Positions 25,830 through 34,411 of a DNA stretch of 64,000 nucleotides are shown in pieces. This stretch comes from an uncultured Acetatifactor sp. (GTDB lineage Bacteria; Bacillota; Clostridia; Lachnospirales; Lachnospiraceae), in NCBI GenBank assembly GCA_910578215.1, contig CAJTPH010000007.1, forward strand, positions 33,449 through 97,448, written 5' to 3'. The position numbers were made by a program, and so were the translations under genes. Below the pieces are notes generated by a model. That model saw only the letters and a list, made by a program, of their open reading frames with translations, did no database searches and was not told the origin of the DNA. Each line of letters begins with the position of its first letter. Within the stretch, counting starts at the first letter, position 1.

Positions 25830-26137
25830 AAATCATTTTTCTTGATTTTGACGGCGTGCTGAACTCGGCATCCTATTGCCGTCTGCACCGGGAGCCCGGT
25901 GTGCTGCTTGATCCCACAAGGATGGCGTTGCTGCGCAGAATTATCGAAACCACGGGGGCGGAAATTGTCTTGTCCACATCGTGGAAGGAGCATTGGGAGG
26001 CGACAGGCTTTGTGGTGCTGGACGATATGCCCATGGACGAGGAGGCTTTAAAAAATCACTGTGTTCTGACAGCAAGGCTGAGAGACGGGCTCGACGAGGA
26101 AGACACAGAACGTGCAATCAGAATTTTGTCAGATTGA
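25826..26137 (+). CDS. HAD-like hydrolase domain protein, short form
   Basis: 103 residues. It opens with the HAD nucleophile motif IIFLDFDGVLNSASY (Asp about 8 and 10) and carries the second motif IVLSTSWKEHWE (about 50-60). This resembles the HAD domain family found with nucleic-acid repair proteins. Proteins of this kind are usually 140-170 residues, so the distal Asp cluster (motif IV) may be missing or reduced to the EEDTERA region. The start overlaps the end of the AraC-GGDEF gene, indicating coupled translation. A perfect hairpin follows. Confidence 0.7.
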   Translation: MKIIFLDFDGVLNSASYCRLHREPGVLLDPTRMALLRRIIETTGAEIVLSTSWKEHWEATGFVVLDDMPMDEEALKNHCVLTARLRDGLDEEDTERAIRILSD

Positions 26138-26155
26138 GAAAAGCCATATATCCGT

Positions 26156-26192
26156 AAAATTTTTGCCGCAAGAAAATTGCGGCAAAAATTTT
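26156..26192. terminator. Symmetrical terminator hairpin
   Basis: A 14-bp perfect stem, AAAATTTTTGCCGC with GCGGCAAAAATTTT, loop of nine bases. It can stop transcription from either side and ends the AraC-GGDEF/HAD unit. Confidence 0.75.
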
Positions 26193-26245
26193 CGGCAAAT
26201 ATTTAACCGTTTATTTATTTATGTCACTAATAAGATGTAAAGGGG

Positions 26246-27952
26246 ATGCGCAAACTCAAATTACAAAATGAATATTTAAGCTATAAGGTTTATGTTAAAC
26301 TTACAGGTGCGGAAGCAGGAGGAAGCTTTTTGGAAAGACGGCAGTTGGATGAAAAGATAAAAGAGGTGTCAAAGGTCATTTTTTCTTATTGCAGGTCAAG
26401 GACATCAAGCCAGTATGACGCTGAGGATCTGGCTCAGGACATTGTGGTTGAAATCTACAGGTCCGCGGCAAATATCCGGGATGACAGGGCGTTTTACGGT
26501 TTCATGTGGTCGGTGGCAGGCAATGTTTACAGGCAGTGGTGCCGGAGAAAGCGGCAAAACCTTGAGGTAAGTTCTGCTGAGGGTTTCCACGGGGATGATT
26601 TTGGGCAGGATACGGGCGCAGAAGCCGCCTTTGAGTCTGTTTTGGGAGAGGATTCGGATATTATGCTGCTTCGCAGGGAGCTTGCGCTTTTGGCGGAGAA
26701 GTACCGGACTGCCACGATACTCTATTATCTGGAGGATAAGCCCTGTTCCAGGATCGCGGACATTCTTTCCGTCAGCGAGTCAATGGTGAAGTATCTGTTG
26801 TTTAAATCGAGAAAAATAGTAAAGGATGGTATGAATATGGAGAGAAGCTACGGTGAACAGAGCTATAATCCAAGGGAGTTTGACAGCTTTTTCTGGGGTG
26901 ACTGGAATAAATACGGCAATATATGCGACAGCCGGCTGGTACAGAATATTCTGTTTGCATGCTATAATGACAGGTTAAACGCGGAGCAGATCAGCCTTGA
27001 GATAGGCGTCGGGCTGCCTTATATAGAGAACGAGATCAAAAAACTCTGCGAGTATGATCTGCTGCGCATGGACGGCAGTAAATATTACTGCAATCTCGTA
27101 ATCTTTACAAGAGATTTCAAGAGGGAGGCAGGGCAGAAAACCGCGCATTTAAAGGAGAATATTGCCCGGGCGGTAAAGCAGGCGGTGCTTGGGAAGGAAG
27201 CGGAAATCCGTTCTCTGGGCTTTGCCGGAGCGGATATGGACGGGAACACATTTCGTTGGCAGGCGGCTTGTATGCTTCTGTGGCAGGCGGTGATCAGAAA
27301 ATTTCAGGAGACTGTGGAGCTGGATTATCCCGTGGATGTGTTTGGCAGCAGGGGCTTCCACTGGGGAGCGGAGAAGGAAAGCGCGGAGACGGCGGGCAGC
27401 CGTGAAGCCGGTGAGAAAAGAAGCGTCGGATGGTCTTTTGGCAACGCGATGGTTAATCATGAGGCGGGATATATAAAGTTTATGGATTTTCCTGTAAACG
27501 GAAAATTTGTGCATCATTATTTCTTTAACAGTAAGCTGCATACCAACGTCTTCTTTGATATTGCAGCCGGTAAAACGGAGCATTTCAGTGAAAATGACAG
27601 GGTGATGGCGGCGGAGATGGTAAGCCGGGGCTATGTGGTACAGAAGAACGGAGACTTAACGGTCAATGCGCCGGTTTTCACGGAGGAGCAGATCGGACGT
27701 CTCTGGGCTGTCCTGGAGGAGCCTGTGTCGGAGATTGTCGCAATATGCCGGGAAATGTTTGAAGAAAACGCAAGACTTCTGAAAAACCATGTGCCTGCAC
27801 ATTTAAAGAAGCAGGCGGCGCAGATGCCGTATTTTACCATACTGGGGAATGCGATTTCGGCTCCCATGCGCAGGCTGTACGCGGAAGGGTTTCTGCTGCC
27901 CGCGGAGGACGGCGGTATGCTGCCTACGACCTTTGCTGTGCTGAAGGCGTAA
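26246..27952 (+). CDS. ECF-type RNA polymerase sigma factor with long C-terminal extension
   Basis: 568 residues. The first 195 are a sigma-70 ECF module: region 2 (SQYDAEDLAQDIVVEIYRSA, FYGFMWSVAGNVYRQWCRRK, about 52-95) and region 4 (YRTATILYYLEDKPCSRIAD, LSVSESMVKYLLFKSRKIVK, about 155-195). The other 370 residues are unlike normal ECF factors, which end there. They contain a winged-helix-like part (about 230-275, NAEQISLEIGVGLPYIENEI) and a mixed domain of unknown fold. The extension may sense a ligand or act as a built-in anti-sigma. ATG 26246 has its Shine-Dalgarno too close; TTG 26330, with AGGAGG eight bases before it, is a strong alternative start. Confidence 0.8.
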   Translation: MRKLKLQNEYLSYKVYVKLTGAEAGGSFLERRQLDEKIKEVSKVIFSYCRSRTSSQYDAEDLAQDIVVEIYRSAANIRDDRAFYGFMWSVAGNVYRQWCRRKRQNLEVSSAEGFHGDDFGQDTGAEAAFESVLGEDSDIMLLRRELALLAEKYRTATILYYLEDKPCSRIADILSVSESMVKYLLFKSRKIVKDGMNMERSYGEQSYNPREFDSFFWGDWNKYGNICDSRLVQNILFACYNDRLNAEQISLEIGVGLPYIENEIKKLCEYDLLRMDGSKYYCNLVIFTRDFKREAGQKTAHLKENIARAVKQAVLGKEAEIRSLGFAGADMDGNTFRWQAACMLLWQAVIRKFQETVELDYPVDVFGSRGFHWGAEKESAETAGSREAGEKRSVGWSFGNAMVNHEAGYIKFMDFPVNGKFVHHYFFNSKLHTNVFFDIAAGKTEHFSENDRVMAAEMVSRGYVVQKNGDLTVNAPVFTEEQIGRLWAVLEEPVSEIVAICREMFEENARLLKNHVPAHLKKQAAQMPYFTILGNAISAPMRRLYAEGFLLPAEDGGMLPTTFAVLKA

Positions 27953-27989
27953 AGGCGGTATTGCAATCCTTATGATATAATGTAATAAT

Positions 27990-28050
27990 AGGTGTGACTG
28001 TCCGGGACCGTGGAATTATTCCGGGGACTTTGGATAGTCACACCTTTTTT
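27990..28050 (+). terminator. Rho-independent terminator
   Basis: AGGTGTGACT pairs with AGTCACACCT across an arm that contains a second small hairpin (CCGGGACC...), followed by six T. It separates the sigma factor gene from the phosphofructokinase gene. Confidence 0.8.
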
Positions 28051-28073
28051 AATCAGATTGAATGGAGTAAGCT

Positions 28074-29018
28074 ATGATTTATACGGTGACGTTTAACCCG
28101 GCGGTGGACTATTGCATCCATATGGAGGCAGTGAGGGTGGGAGAGGTAAACCGCTCAAAGGGCGAAGAAATCTTTTTCGGAGGAAAGGGTATCAATGTGT
28201 CCGTTGTGCTTAAGGAGCTGGGGCTCAGGTCCAGGGCGCTTGGCTTTGTGGCTGGCTTTACCGGTCAGGCGATCGAGCTTTGGCTTAAGGGCAGCGGCAT
28301 TGACACAGGCTTTGTCCGCCTGGAGCAGGGCTTTTCCAGAATCAATGTGAAAATCAAAGCCTCCGCAGAGACGGATCTGAACGGGCAGGGACCGGACATA
28401 CCGGCGGAAAAGCTGGAGGAGCTTTTTGCCATGCTGGACGAAATCGGGGATGGCGACACCATCGTTCTCTCCGGCAGCATTCCGCCCTCCCTTCCGCCAG
28501 ATATTTATGAGAAAATTCTTGAGAAGCTGGAAGGGCGGAGGGTGAGAGCGGTGGTGGACGCTGCCGGAGAGCTTTTGCTGAACACGTTGAAATACAGGCC
28601 CTTTCTTGTAAAGCCTAACGATTTTGAGCTTGGCGAGCTCTTTGGGGTAAAGCCCGACACCACGGAAGAAATAGTGGAATATGCGCGCAGGCTTAAGGGA
28701 ATGGGAGCCGTGAATGTGCTTGTGTCCAGGGCAGGTGATGGCGCCGTGCTGGTTGACGAAGGAAACGGGGTCCATGTCTGCGGGGCCTGCAGCGGAACAG
28801 TCAGGAACTCCGTTGGCGCGGGTGACTCTATGGTGGCGGGCTTTGTGGCAGGCTGTCTGGGTGTGCCGGCTGCCGACGGCCAGGCTTGGGACGCAGCGGC
28901 AGGCTGCGATTATGGGTTTGCGCTGAGGCTTGGCACGGCTGCAGGCGGGGCCACCGCGTTTTCCCACGGGCTGGCAGGGAGGGAGGATATTTTCAGGCTT
29001 TTGAGACAGCTGTCATAA
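28074..29018 (+). CDS. fruK: 1-phosphofructokinase family sugar kinase (PfkB type)
   Basis: 314 residues. It phosphorylates fructose 1-phosphate, or tagatose 6-phosphate in close relatives, with ATP. The N-terminal substrate loop is TFNPAVDYCIHMEAVRVGEV; GGKGINVSVVLKELG (about 37-51) binds the sugar. The anion hole and catalytic Asp lie in RNSVGAGDSMVAGFVAGCL (about 242-260), and VLSGSIPPSLPPDIYEKI is a PfkB marker. No PTS gene or fructose regulator is next to it, which leaves the exact substrate open. It forms a single-gene unit with its own terminator upstream. Confidence 0.88.
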   Translation: MIYTVTFNPAVDYCIHMEAVRVGEVNRSKGEEIFFGGKGINVSVVLKELGLRSRALGFVAGFTGQAIELWLKGSGIDTGFVRLEQGFSRINVKIKASAETDLNGQGPDIPAEKLEELFAMLDEIGDGDTIVLSGSIPPSLPPDIYEKILEKLEGRRVRAVVDAAGELLLNTLKYRPFLVKPNDFELGELFGVKPDTTEEIVEYARRLKGMGAVNVLVSRAGDGAVLVDEGNGVHVCGACSGTVRNSVGAGDSMVAGFVAGCLGVPAADGQAWDAAAGCDYGFALRLGTAAGGATAFSHGLAGREDIFRLLRQLS

Positions 29019-29233
29019 GTCGGCTGTCATGAGGCGGTTTTGAGACTGCCGGGGATGGCGGCGAAAAAGAACTGTGGATGTCATTGTGCAGGCAGTGAGT
29101 TTCATGCTATTGTATAGCTGTAAGGTTCATGGCTTCCGCTGTGGTAAATATCGCAGGCAGCAAAGGGGCAGGGGCGGAGGACAGGCCGGCGGAGGCAGGA
29201 ACGCTGTAAAATATCATATGGGAGGAAGAAACG
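29019..29233. other. Intergenic, nothing recognised
   Basis: GC-rich DNA before the GH2 gene. AGGAAG-type binding site for the next gene is at its end; no terminator, promoter or repeat stands out. Confidence 0.3.
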
Positions 29234-30961
29234 ATGGTCAGGTTATTTGACAGGCACCGTATCAGGAATGTAAAAGAATTGGACGGTATGTGGGATTTTT
29301 CCATGGAGGGCGTTGAAAAGCGCTACAGGCTGCCCGTGCCGGGATGCTGGGAGCAGCACCCGGATTTTCTGTCCCACAGGGGAAAGGGATGCTACAGCCG
29401 GGAGGTTTATGTGGAAAAGGCGGGAAACCTGCGGCTGGAATTCAAGGGGGTCAGTCATACGGCGGATGTCTTCTGGGACGGCCGGCAGATTGCCCGCCAT
29501 TACAATGCGTTCACTCCTTTTTCCACGGTGATCAGGCATGTGGAAAAGGGCAGCCACCGGCTTGAGGTCTATGTGGACAATACCTTTGGGGAGCATTCCG
29601 CGCTGCATATTCCCAACGATTACTATACCTATGGAGGTATTACCAGACCGGCGGCGATGGAAAGCCTTTCGGACGTGTATATCAAAGAGATGCATTTTAC
29701 GCCGTCCCGCGTGGGGGATGTGTGGAGCGGGAGGGTTGAGGCGGTTGTCTGTAATCTGTCGGACCGCGCCGTCTTTGTGGCGTTGGAGGGCAGCCTTAAG
29801 TCCTGGCAGGGAGGTGCGTCGGGGGAACCGGAAGAACATGATACGCCTGCGGAGGCCGATCAGCCTTTTTGCTGTGCGGAGGCGGAGATTCCCGCGGAGG
29901 GAGAGGCCGTCGTGGTCCTGGAGGGCGTTTTCCCGGGTGTGCTTGCCTGGTCTCATCAGGCGCCGAAGCTTTATTTGCTGCAGGCCACATTGCTTTGGGA
30001 GGGGGAGCCTGTGGATGATCTCATCGACCGTGTAGGCTTCCGCGTGGTGGAGATCAGGGGCACAAGGCTGCTGCTGAACGGGCAGCCCGTATATCTCAAA
30101 GGCTTTAACCGTCACGAGGACTATGCGGTGGATGGCTGTGCCGTCTCCCTGCAGCACATGGTTCAGGACATGGATCTGATGCAGGATATGAATGTGAATG
30201 CCTTGCGCACCTGCCATTATCCCAATGACGAGCGCTTTTTGGATCTCTGTGACGAGCGGGGCATTATGGTGTGGGAGGAAAATCATGCCAGAGGCTTTGA
30301 CCTTGAGAAAATGCAGAATCCCAATTTTGAAAAGCAGTGCGAGGACTGCATCAGGGAGATGATTCAAAACCATTACAATCATCCGTCTATCGTTATCTGG
30401 GGCATCTTAAATGAGTGCGCTTCCGAGGAGCCGGAGGCAAGGGAGATGTACCGCAGGCAATACGAGCAGATCAGGAAGCTGGATGCCACCAGGCCCACAA
30501 CCTCCGCCACCTGCCGCCACTTTACGGATATATGCCTTGATCTGTCGGATGTCGTGTCCTTCAATATGTATTCCGGCTGGTATCAGGACTGCTCCGTGGA
30601 CGAGAGAAATAAACAGGAAATAGAGTGGATACGCCGGTCCGGCGGAGAGGGAAAGCCCATTATTGTCAGTGAGCTGGGCGCGGCTGCCGTTTACGGCTAT
30701 CGGGACCGCTCAAGGTGCAAGTGGAGCGAGGAGTATCAGGCGGACCTGATAAGGAAAAGCCTGGAGGTATATATGCAGGATGAAAATATCACCGGCGTGT
30801 TTATCTGGCAGTTTGCGGACTGCCGTGTGACGGAGGAGGGAGGATGGTTCGCTTCCCGCGCCCGCTGCCATAATAACAAGGGAATTGTGGATGAGTACCG
30901 CAGACCTAAAGAAGCCTATGATGTGGTAAAGGAGTGCTTTGCAAGGTACAGGCAGGAGTGA
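29234..30961 (+). CDS. Glycoside hydrolase family 2, beta-glucuronidase/beta-galactosidase-like
   Basis: 575 residues, cytoplasmic (no signal). Domain order is usual for GH2: sugar-binding jelly roll (1-150, SHTADVFWDGRQIARHYNAF), Ig-like domain (about 150-275), TIM barrel (from about 276, RLLLNGQPVYLKGFNRHEDY). The acid/base Glu is in GILNECASEE (E394) and the nucleophile in IIVSELGA (E480). NALRTCHYPNDERFLDLCDE is the barrel marker. Length and motifs favour beta-glucuronidase, but beta-galactosidase cannot be excluded; it would remove terminal sugars from imported oligosaccharides. GGAGGAAG precedes ATG 29234. Confidence 0.92.
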   Translation: MVRLFDRHRIRNVKELDGMWDFSMEGVEKRYRLPVPGCWEQHPDFLSHRGKGCYSREVYVEKAGNLRLEFKGVSHTADVFWDGRQIARHYNAFTPFSTVIRHVEKGSHRLEVYVDNTFGEHSALHIPNDYYTYGGITRPAAMESLSDVYIKEMHFTPSRVGDVWSGRVEAVVCNLSDRAVFVALEGSLKSWQGGASGEPEEHDTPAEADQPFCCAEAEIPAEGEAVVVLEGVFPGVLAWSHQAPKLYLLQATLLWEGEPVDDLIDRVGFRVVEIRGTRLLLNGQPVYLKGFNRHEDYAVDGCAVSLQHMVQDMDLMQDMNVNALRTCHYPNDERFLDLCDERGIMVWEENHARGFDLEKMQNPNFEKQCEDCIREMIQNHYNHPSIVIWGILNECASEEPEAREMYRRQYEQIRKLDATRPTTSATCRHFTDICLDLSDVVSFNMYSGWYQDCSVDERNKQEIEWIRRSGGEGKPIIVSELGAAAVYGYRDRSRCKWSEEYQADLIRKSLEVYMQDENITGVFIWQFADCRVTEEGGWFASRARCHNNKGIVDEYRRPKEAYDVVKECFARYRQE

Positions 30962-30976
30962 AAGCGGATGAAAGAA

Positions 30977-31023
30977 GGGGCGGGCAGACAGACAGGGCAA
31001 AGCCCTGTGCTGTCCGCCCCTTT
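30977..31023. terminator. Bidirectional terminator between convergent genes
   Basis: GGGGCGGGCAGACAGACAGGG pairs (with mismatches) with CCCTGTGCTGTCCGCCCC around AAAG. A TTT run follows on the plus strand and TTCTTT on the minus strand. Confidence 0.8.
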
Positions 31024-31034
31024 ACTCGGCGTGG

Positions 31035-31970
31035 TTATGCGGTGATAACGGTGCCGGTCTTGCCCTTTACGGCATCCTTTACTCTGTTCTGACAGGTAAT
31101 CAGGACTCTGCCGGCGGGAATCTTTTCCAGAAAGCTTATTGCGGCCTCGATCTTGGGCAGCATGGCGCCCTCTGAAAATTGCTCCTGCGCCATTGCCGTT
31201 TTTGCCTCCCGGACGGTCATGGAGGCAATGGGCGTCTGCCCTTCCGTGCCGAAATCTCGGTAGACATATTCTACGTCGGTCAGGATGATCAGCTCGTCGC
31301 AGGCCAGGTCGGCGGCAAGCCTTGCAGCCACCGCGTCCTTTTCTATGACGGCGGAAGCGCCCTTTAGTATATGCTGCTGTTCGATGACGGGGATGCCGCC
31401 GCCTCCGCAGGCGATGACAACCTGGTCCGCGTCCGCAAGAGCGCGTATGGCGTCTATTTCCACGATGTCAATAGGCTTCGGGGCGGCAACCACACGCCGG
31501 AAGCCCCTGCCCTGGTCCTCTCTGACATAGTTGCCCTTTTTTATCTCCGTTTCGGCGTCCTCCCTGGACATATAGCGACCGATGACCTTGGTGGGCTCAT
31601 AGAATGCCTCGTCGTAGGGGTCTACGGTCACCTGGGTCAGAATGGTGCTGACGGGTTTGGAAATGCCCCTGCTTAGAAGCTCCGAGCGCAGCGTATTCTG
31701 AATGTCGTAGCCCACATAGCCCTGGCTCATGGCGGAGCAGACGCACATGGGGGCGGGGGTGTAATCGATATAGATCCGGCGAAGCTCGGTCATCGCCTTG
31801 TGAATCATGCTGACCTGGGGACCGTTGCTGTGGGTTATAACAAGCTGATAATCCTCCTCGATCAAATCCGCAAGCGCCTTTGCCGTTACCTGCACGGCGT
31901 CCCGCTGTGCTTCGGTGGTATAGCCCAGAGCGCTGTGTCCCAGTGAAACAACTGCCTTTTTCTTACTCAT
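31035..31970 (-). CDS. arcC: Carbamate kinase family protein
   Basis: 311 residues, normal length. Carbamate kinase transfers phosphate between carbamoyl phosphate and ADP. Motifs include YQLVITHSNGPQVSMI, IACGGGGIPVIE, VIEKDAVAARLAADLACDEL and LILTDVEYVY. The N-terminal phosphate loop, normally GGNALG, here reads SLGHSALGYTT, so the first Gly-Gly-Asn is changed. That is a departure from the canonical enzyme and could alter activity. No arginine deiminase or ornithine carbamoyltransferase gene is adjacent, so the pathway is open (purine or oxamate fermentation are alternatives). ATG 31970 is preferred over upstream starts. Confidence 0.85.
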   Translation of the reverse strand: MSKKKAVVSLGHSALGYTTEAQRDAVQVTAKALADLIEEDYQLVITHSNGPQVSMIHKAMTELRRIYIDYTPAPMCVCSAMSQGYVGYDIQNTLRSELLSRGISKPVSTILTQVTVDPYDEAFYEPTKVIGRYMSREDAETEIKKGNYVREDQGRGFRRVVAAPKPIDIVEIDAIRALADADQVVIACGGGGIPVIEQQHILKGASAVIEKDAVAARLAADLACDELIILTDVEYVYRDFGTEGQTPIASMTVREAKTAMAQEQFSEGAMLPKIEAAISFLEKIPAGRVLITCQNRVKDAVKGKTGTVITA

Positions 31971-32020
31971 ATTGATAACCATGCCTTTCTCGCAGTCTGC
32001 GGGTTTCTCCGCAGGCTTAC

Positions 32021-32049
32021 AGTATAGCATATTTCAGATGACAAGCCAA
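32021..32049 (-). promoter_or_regulatory. Promoter of the carbamate kinase gene
   Basis: On the minus strand TTGGCT (32049-32044), 17-base spacer, TATACT (32026-32021). Confidence 0.55.
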
Positions 32050-32138
32050 GCGTTTCCGTTCATTTAGTTCACACAGTCCGTTCATATTATGATATAATAT
32101 GTTACATGGTTTTCCTTCTCCTGCTTTTGGACTTATCA

Positions 32139-32260
32139 GGCGGCAACCATTTGGCGAATGCCGCGAGGGTCAAATTTCATAGCGCCCTCTGGATGCATTG
32201 CGCTTTGCTGCTTTGCAAGCTTGATACCCCGTCAGCCTGCTGCGGGGTCTTTGATTATGG
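32139..32260. repeat. Dispersed structured repeat, copy D
   Basis: Starts inside the element (GCAACCATTTGGCGAATGCC), then CGCGAGGGTCAAA, the conserved middle (CCCTCTGGATGCATTG, CTTTGCTG), the hairpin CCCCGTCAGC...GCTGCGGGG and TCTTTGATTATGG. The left 40 bases of copy A are missing. It lies 90 bases before the GH42 gene and its hairpin may act as a partial terminator. Confidence 0.85.
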
Positions 32261-32348
32261 AGTACAATGGGAATTTGTGCCGGCGGAGAAGTCTTTTAAG
32301 CGCAGGGGCGGAAGCGGAGAGACGGAATTAAGATAGGAGGACACGGAT

Positions 32349-34391
32349 ATGGAGAAGAGGATTTTATTTCCAAAGCTGGGCGGATTTGTACATGGCGGGG
32401 ATTACAACCCGGATCAGTGGCTGGACAGGCCGGATATTCTGGAGGAGGATGTCCGCCTGATGAAAAAGGCGGGAATAAACAGTGTGACGCTGGGGGTTTT
32501 CTCTTGGGCGGCATATGAGCCTGCGGAGGGGGAATTTTGTTTTGAGTGGATGGAGCAGATCATAGATAATCTGTATAAAAACGGCATTTACACGGTGCTG
32601 TCCACACCTTCCGGGGCGCGTCCCGCCTGGCTGGATGAGAAATACCCGGAGGCTATGAGAGTGGATAACCGGGGGGTGCGCAATCATCACGGGGTGCGCC
32701 ACAACCATTGTATGACCTCCCCCGAGTACCGTGCCAAGGTGGCGGTCATCGACAGGAGGCTGGCGGAGCGCTTCGGCTCTCATCCGGGCGTTATCATGTA
32801 TCATATTTCCAATGAGTTCGGGGGAGAGTGCTATTGTCCGCACTGTATAAAGAAGTTCAGGGAGTACCTTGGGGAGAAATTTGACCATGATATAGAAAAG
32901 CTGAATAAGGCATGGTGGACCTCGTTCTGGAGTCATCATTACAACAGCTTCGAGCAGATAGAGCCGCCCTTTGCCAACGGGGAAACCAGCGTCATGGGGC
33001 TGAATCTGGAGTGGAGGCGTTTTACGACCTGGAGCACGGACGACTTTATGCGGTTTGAGATCGATACCCTGCGCAGCGTGACGCCGGAGGTTCCCGTGAC
33101 GGCAAATTTCATGCAGATGTTCGGCGGACTGGATTACCGCCGGATGGCGCCGCACATAGACGTGGTTTCCTGGGACAATTATCCCACGTTTCACAACGAT
33201 AAGGAGACTCTGCCGGAGACCTTTGCGGAGACCGCCTTTCATCATGCCATGATGCGGTCGCTGAAAAGAGACGTCCCCTTTATGATGATGGAGAGCGCCC
33301 CGGGGCTGGTGAACTGGCACAGGGTCAATAAGCTGAAGCGTCCGGGAATCCACAGGCTCGCCTGCCTGCAGGCGGTTGCGTCAGGCTCCGATTCCGTGCA
33401 GTATTTTCAGTGGAGGAAGGGGCGGGGCTCCTATGAGCAGTTCCACGGGGCGGTAGTGGATCACAGCGGAGCGGACGACACCAGGGTATTCCGGGAGGTG
33501 GCGGAGGTGGGAGAGCTTTTGAAAAGGCTTGCGCCTGCCGCGGGCACTACGGTTCAAAGCAGAGCGGCTATTCTGTTTGACTGGGATAACCGATGGGCGA
33601 TCTGGGATGTGAAGGCCCTTGCCCAGGAGACCAAGAATTATGAGAAGGTCTGTGTGGATATCTGGAAGGAGTTCTTGAAGCTGGGTATCGACATGGACGT
33701 GGTGGGCTCTGACGAGAATCTGGACCGCTACGGCGTGGTTGTGGCGCCCATGCTGTATATGCTGAGTCCCCGTGCGGCGGCTAATTTAAAGTCCTTTGTG
33801 GAGAGGGGCGGGCAGCTGCTTGCCACCTATTTTACGGGTTATGTGGATGAAAATCAGCTCTGCTTCCAGGGCGGCTTCCCGGGGGAGGGGCTCAAGGAAC
33901 TGTTCGGAATAGTCAGCGAGGAAATTGACAGCTTTTATCCCTCGGACAGGAACGGTGTCGCGTTAAAGGACGGCAGCAGGTGGGAGGTCCGGGATTATGC
34001 GGAGATTTTGAAGGTTGCGGACGCGGAGGTTCTGGGCGTCTACACGGATGATTTTTATGCGGGAGGCGCGGCGCTTACCTGTAAGCGCACCGAAAAAGAA
34101 GGCATACGGGGCGCGGCCTATTATATGGCGGCGAGAACGGAGGCCTCCGCTATGCGCCCGCTTTTTGAGAGGCTGCTGACGGATGCGGGTATTGCCGTGA
34201 AGCGGCTGCCGGAGGGCGTGGAGTATCATGTCCGCACGGGGGAGGAGGGGGTCTATGAATTTTACTTAAACTGCACCCCGGAGCCTGTTACTGTAGAGGA
34301 CGTGAAGGGCGTGGACCTGGTCACGGGCAATGCCGTGGGCGGCAGCCTTGAGCTGGGCGGTTACGGCGCTGCGGTGGTAAAGGGGGCGTAA
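32349..34391 (+). CDS. Beta-galactosidase, glycoside hydrolase family 42
   Basis: 680 residues, no signal peptide, so cytoplasmic. It hydrolyses terminal beta-galactosides, for instance from pectic galactan fragments. The TIM barrel opens with GGDYNPDQWLDRPDILEEDV. The acid/base Glu is in YHISNEFGGECYC (E156) and the nucleophile in MMMESAPGLVNW (E315). CYCPHC contributes to the structural zinc site of GH42. A trimerisation domain (about 390-600, RAAILFDWDNRWAI) and a C-terminal beta domain follow. GGAGG precedes ATG 32349. Confidence 0.95.
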   Translation: MEKRILFPKLGGFVHGGDYNPDQWLDRPDILEEDVRLMKKAGINSVTLGVFSWAAYEPAEGEFCFEWMEQIIDNLYKNGIYTVLSTPSGARPAWLDEKYPEAMRVDNRGVRNHHGVRHNHCMTSPEYRAKVAVIDRRLAERFGSHPGVIMYHISNEFGGECYCPHCIKKFREYLGEKFDHDIEKLNKAWWTSFWSHHYNSFEQIEPPFANGETSVMGLNLEWRRFTTWSTDDFMRFEIDTLRSVTPEVPVTANFMQMFGGLDYRRMAPHIDVVSWDNYPTFHNDKETLPETFAETAFHHAMMRSLKRDVPFMMMESAPGLVNWHRVNKLKRPGIHRLACLQAVASGSDSVQYFQWRKGRGSYEQFHGAVVDHSGADDTRVFREVAEVGELLKRLAPAAGTTVQSRAAILFDWDNRWAIWDVKALAQETKNYEKVCVDIWKEFLKLGIDMDVVGSDENLDRYGVVVAPMLYMLSPRAAANLKSFVERGGQLLATYFTGYVDENQLCFQGGFPGEGLKELFGIVSEEIDSFYPSDRNGVALKDGSRWEVRDYAEILKVADAEVLGVYTDDFYAGGAALTCKRTEKEGIRGAAYYMAARTEASAMRPLFERLLTDAGIAVKRLPEGVEYHVRTGEEGVYEFYLNCTPEPVTVEDVKGVDLVTGNAVGGSLELGGYGAAVVKGA

Positions 34392-34411
34392 GTCCCCGGG
34401 GAGTAAATTTC

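Noticed and set aside
28074..29018. A fructose operon around the PfkB-type kinase
   Set aside because: No PTS component or DeoR regulator flanks it; neighbours have own terminators and unrelated functions.
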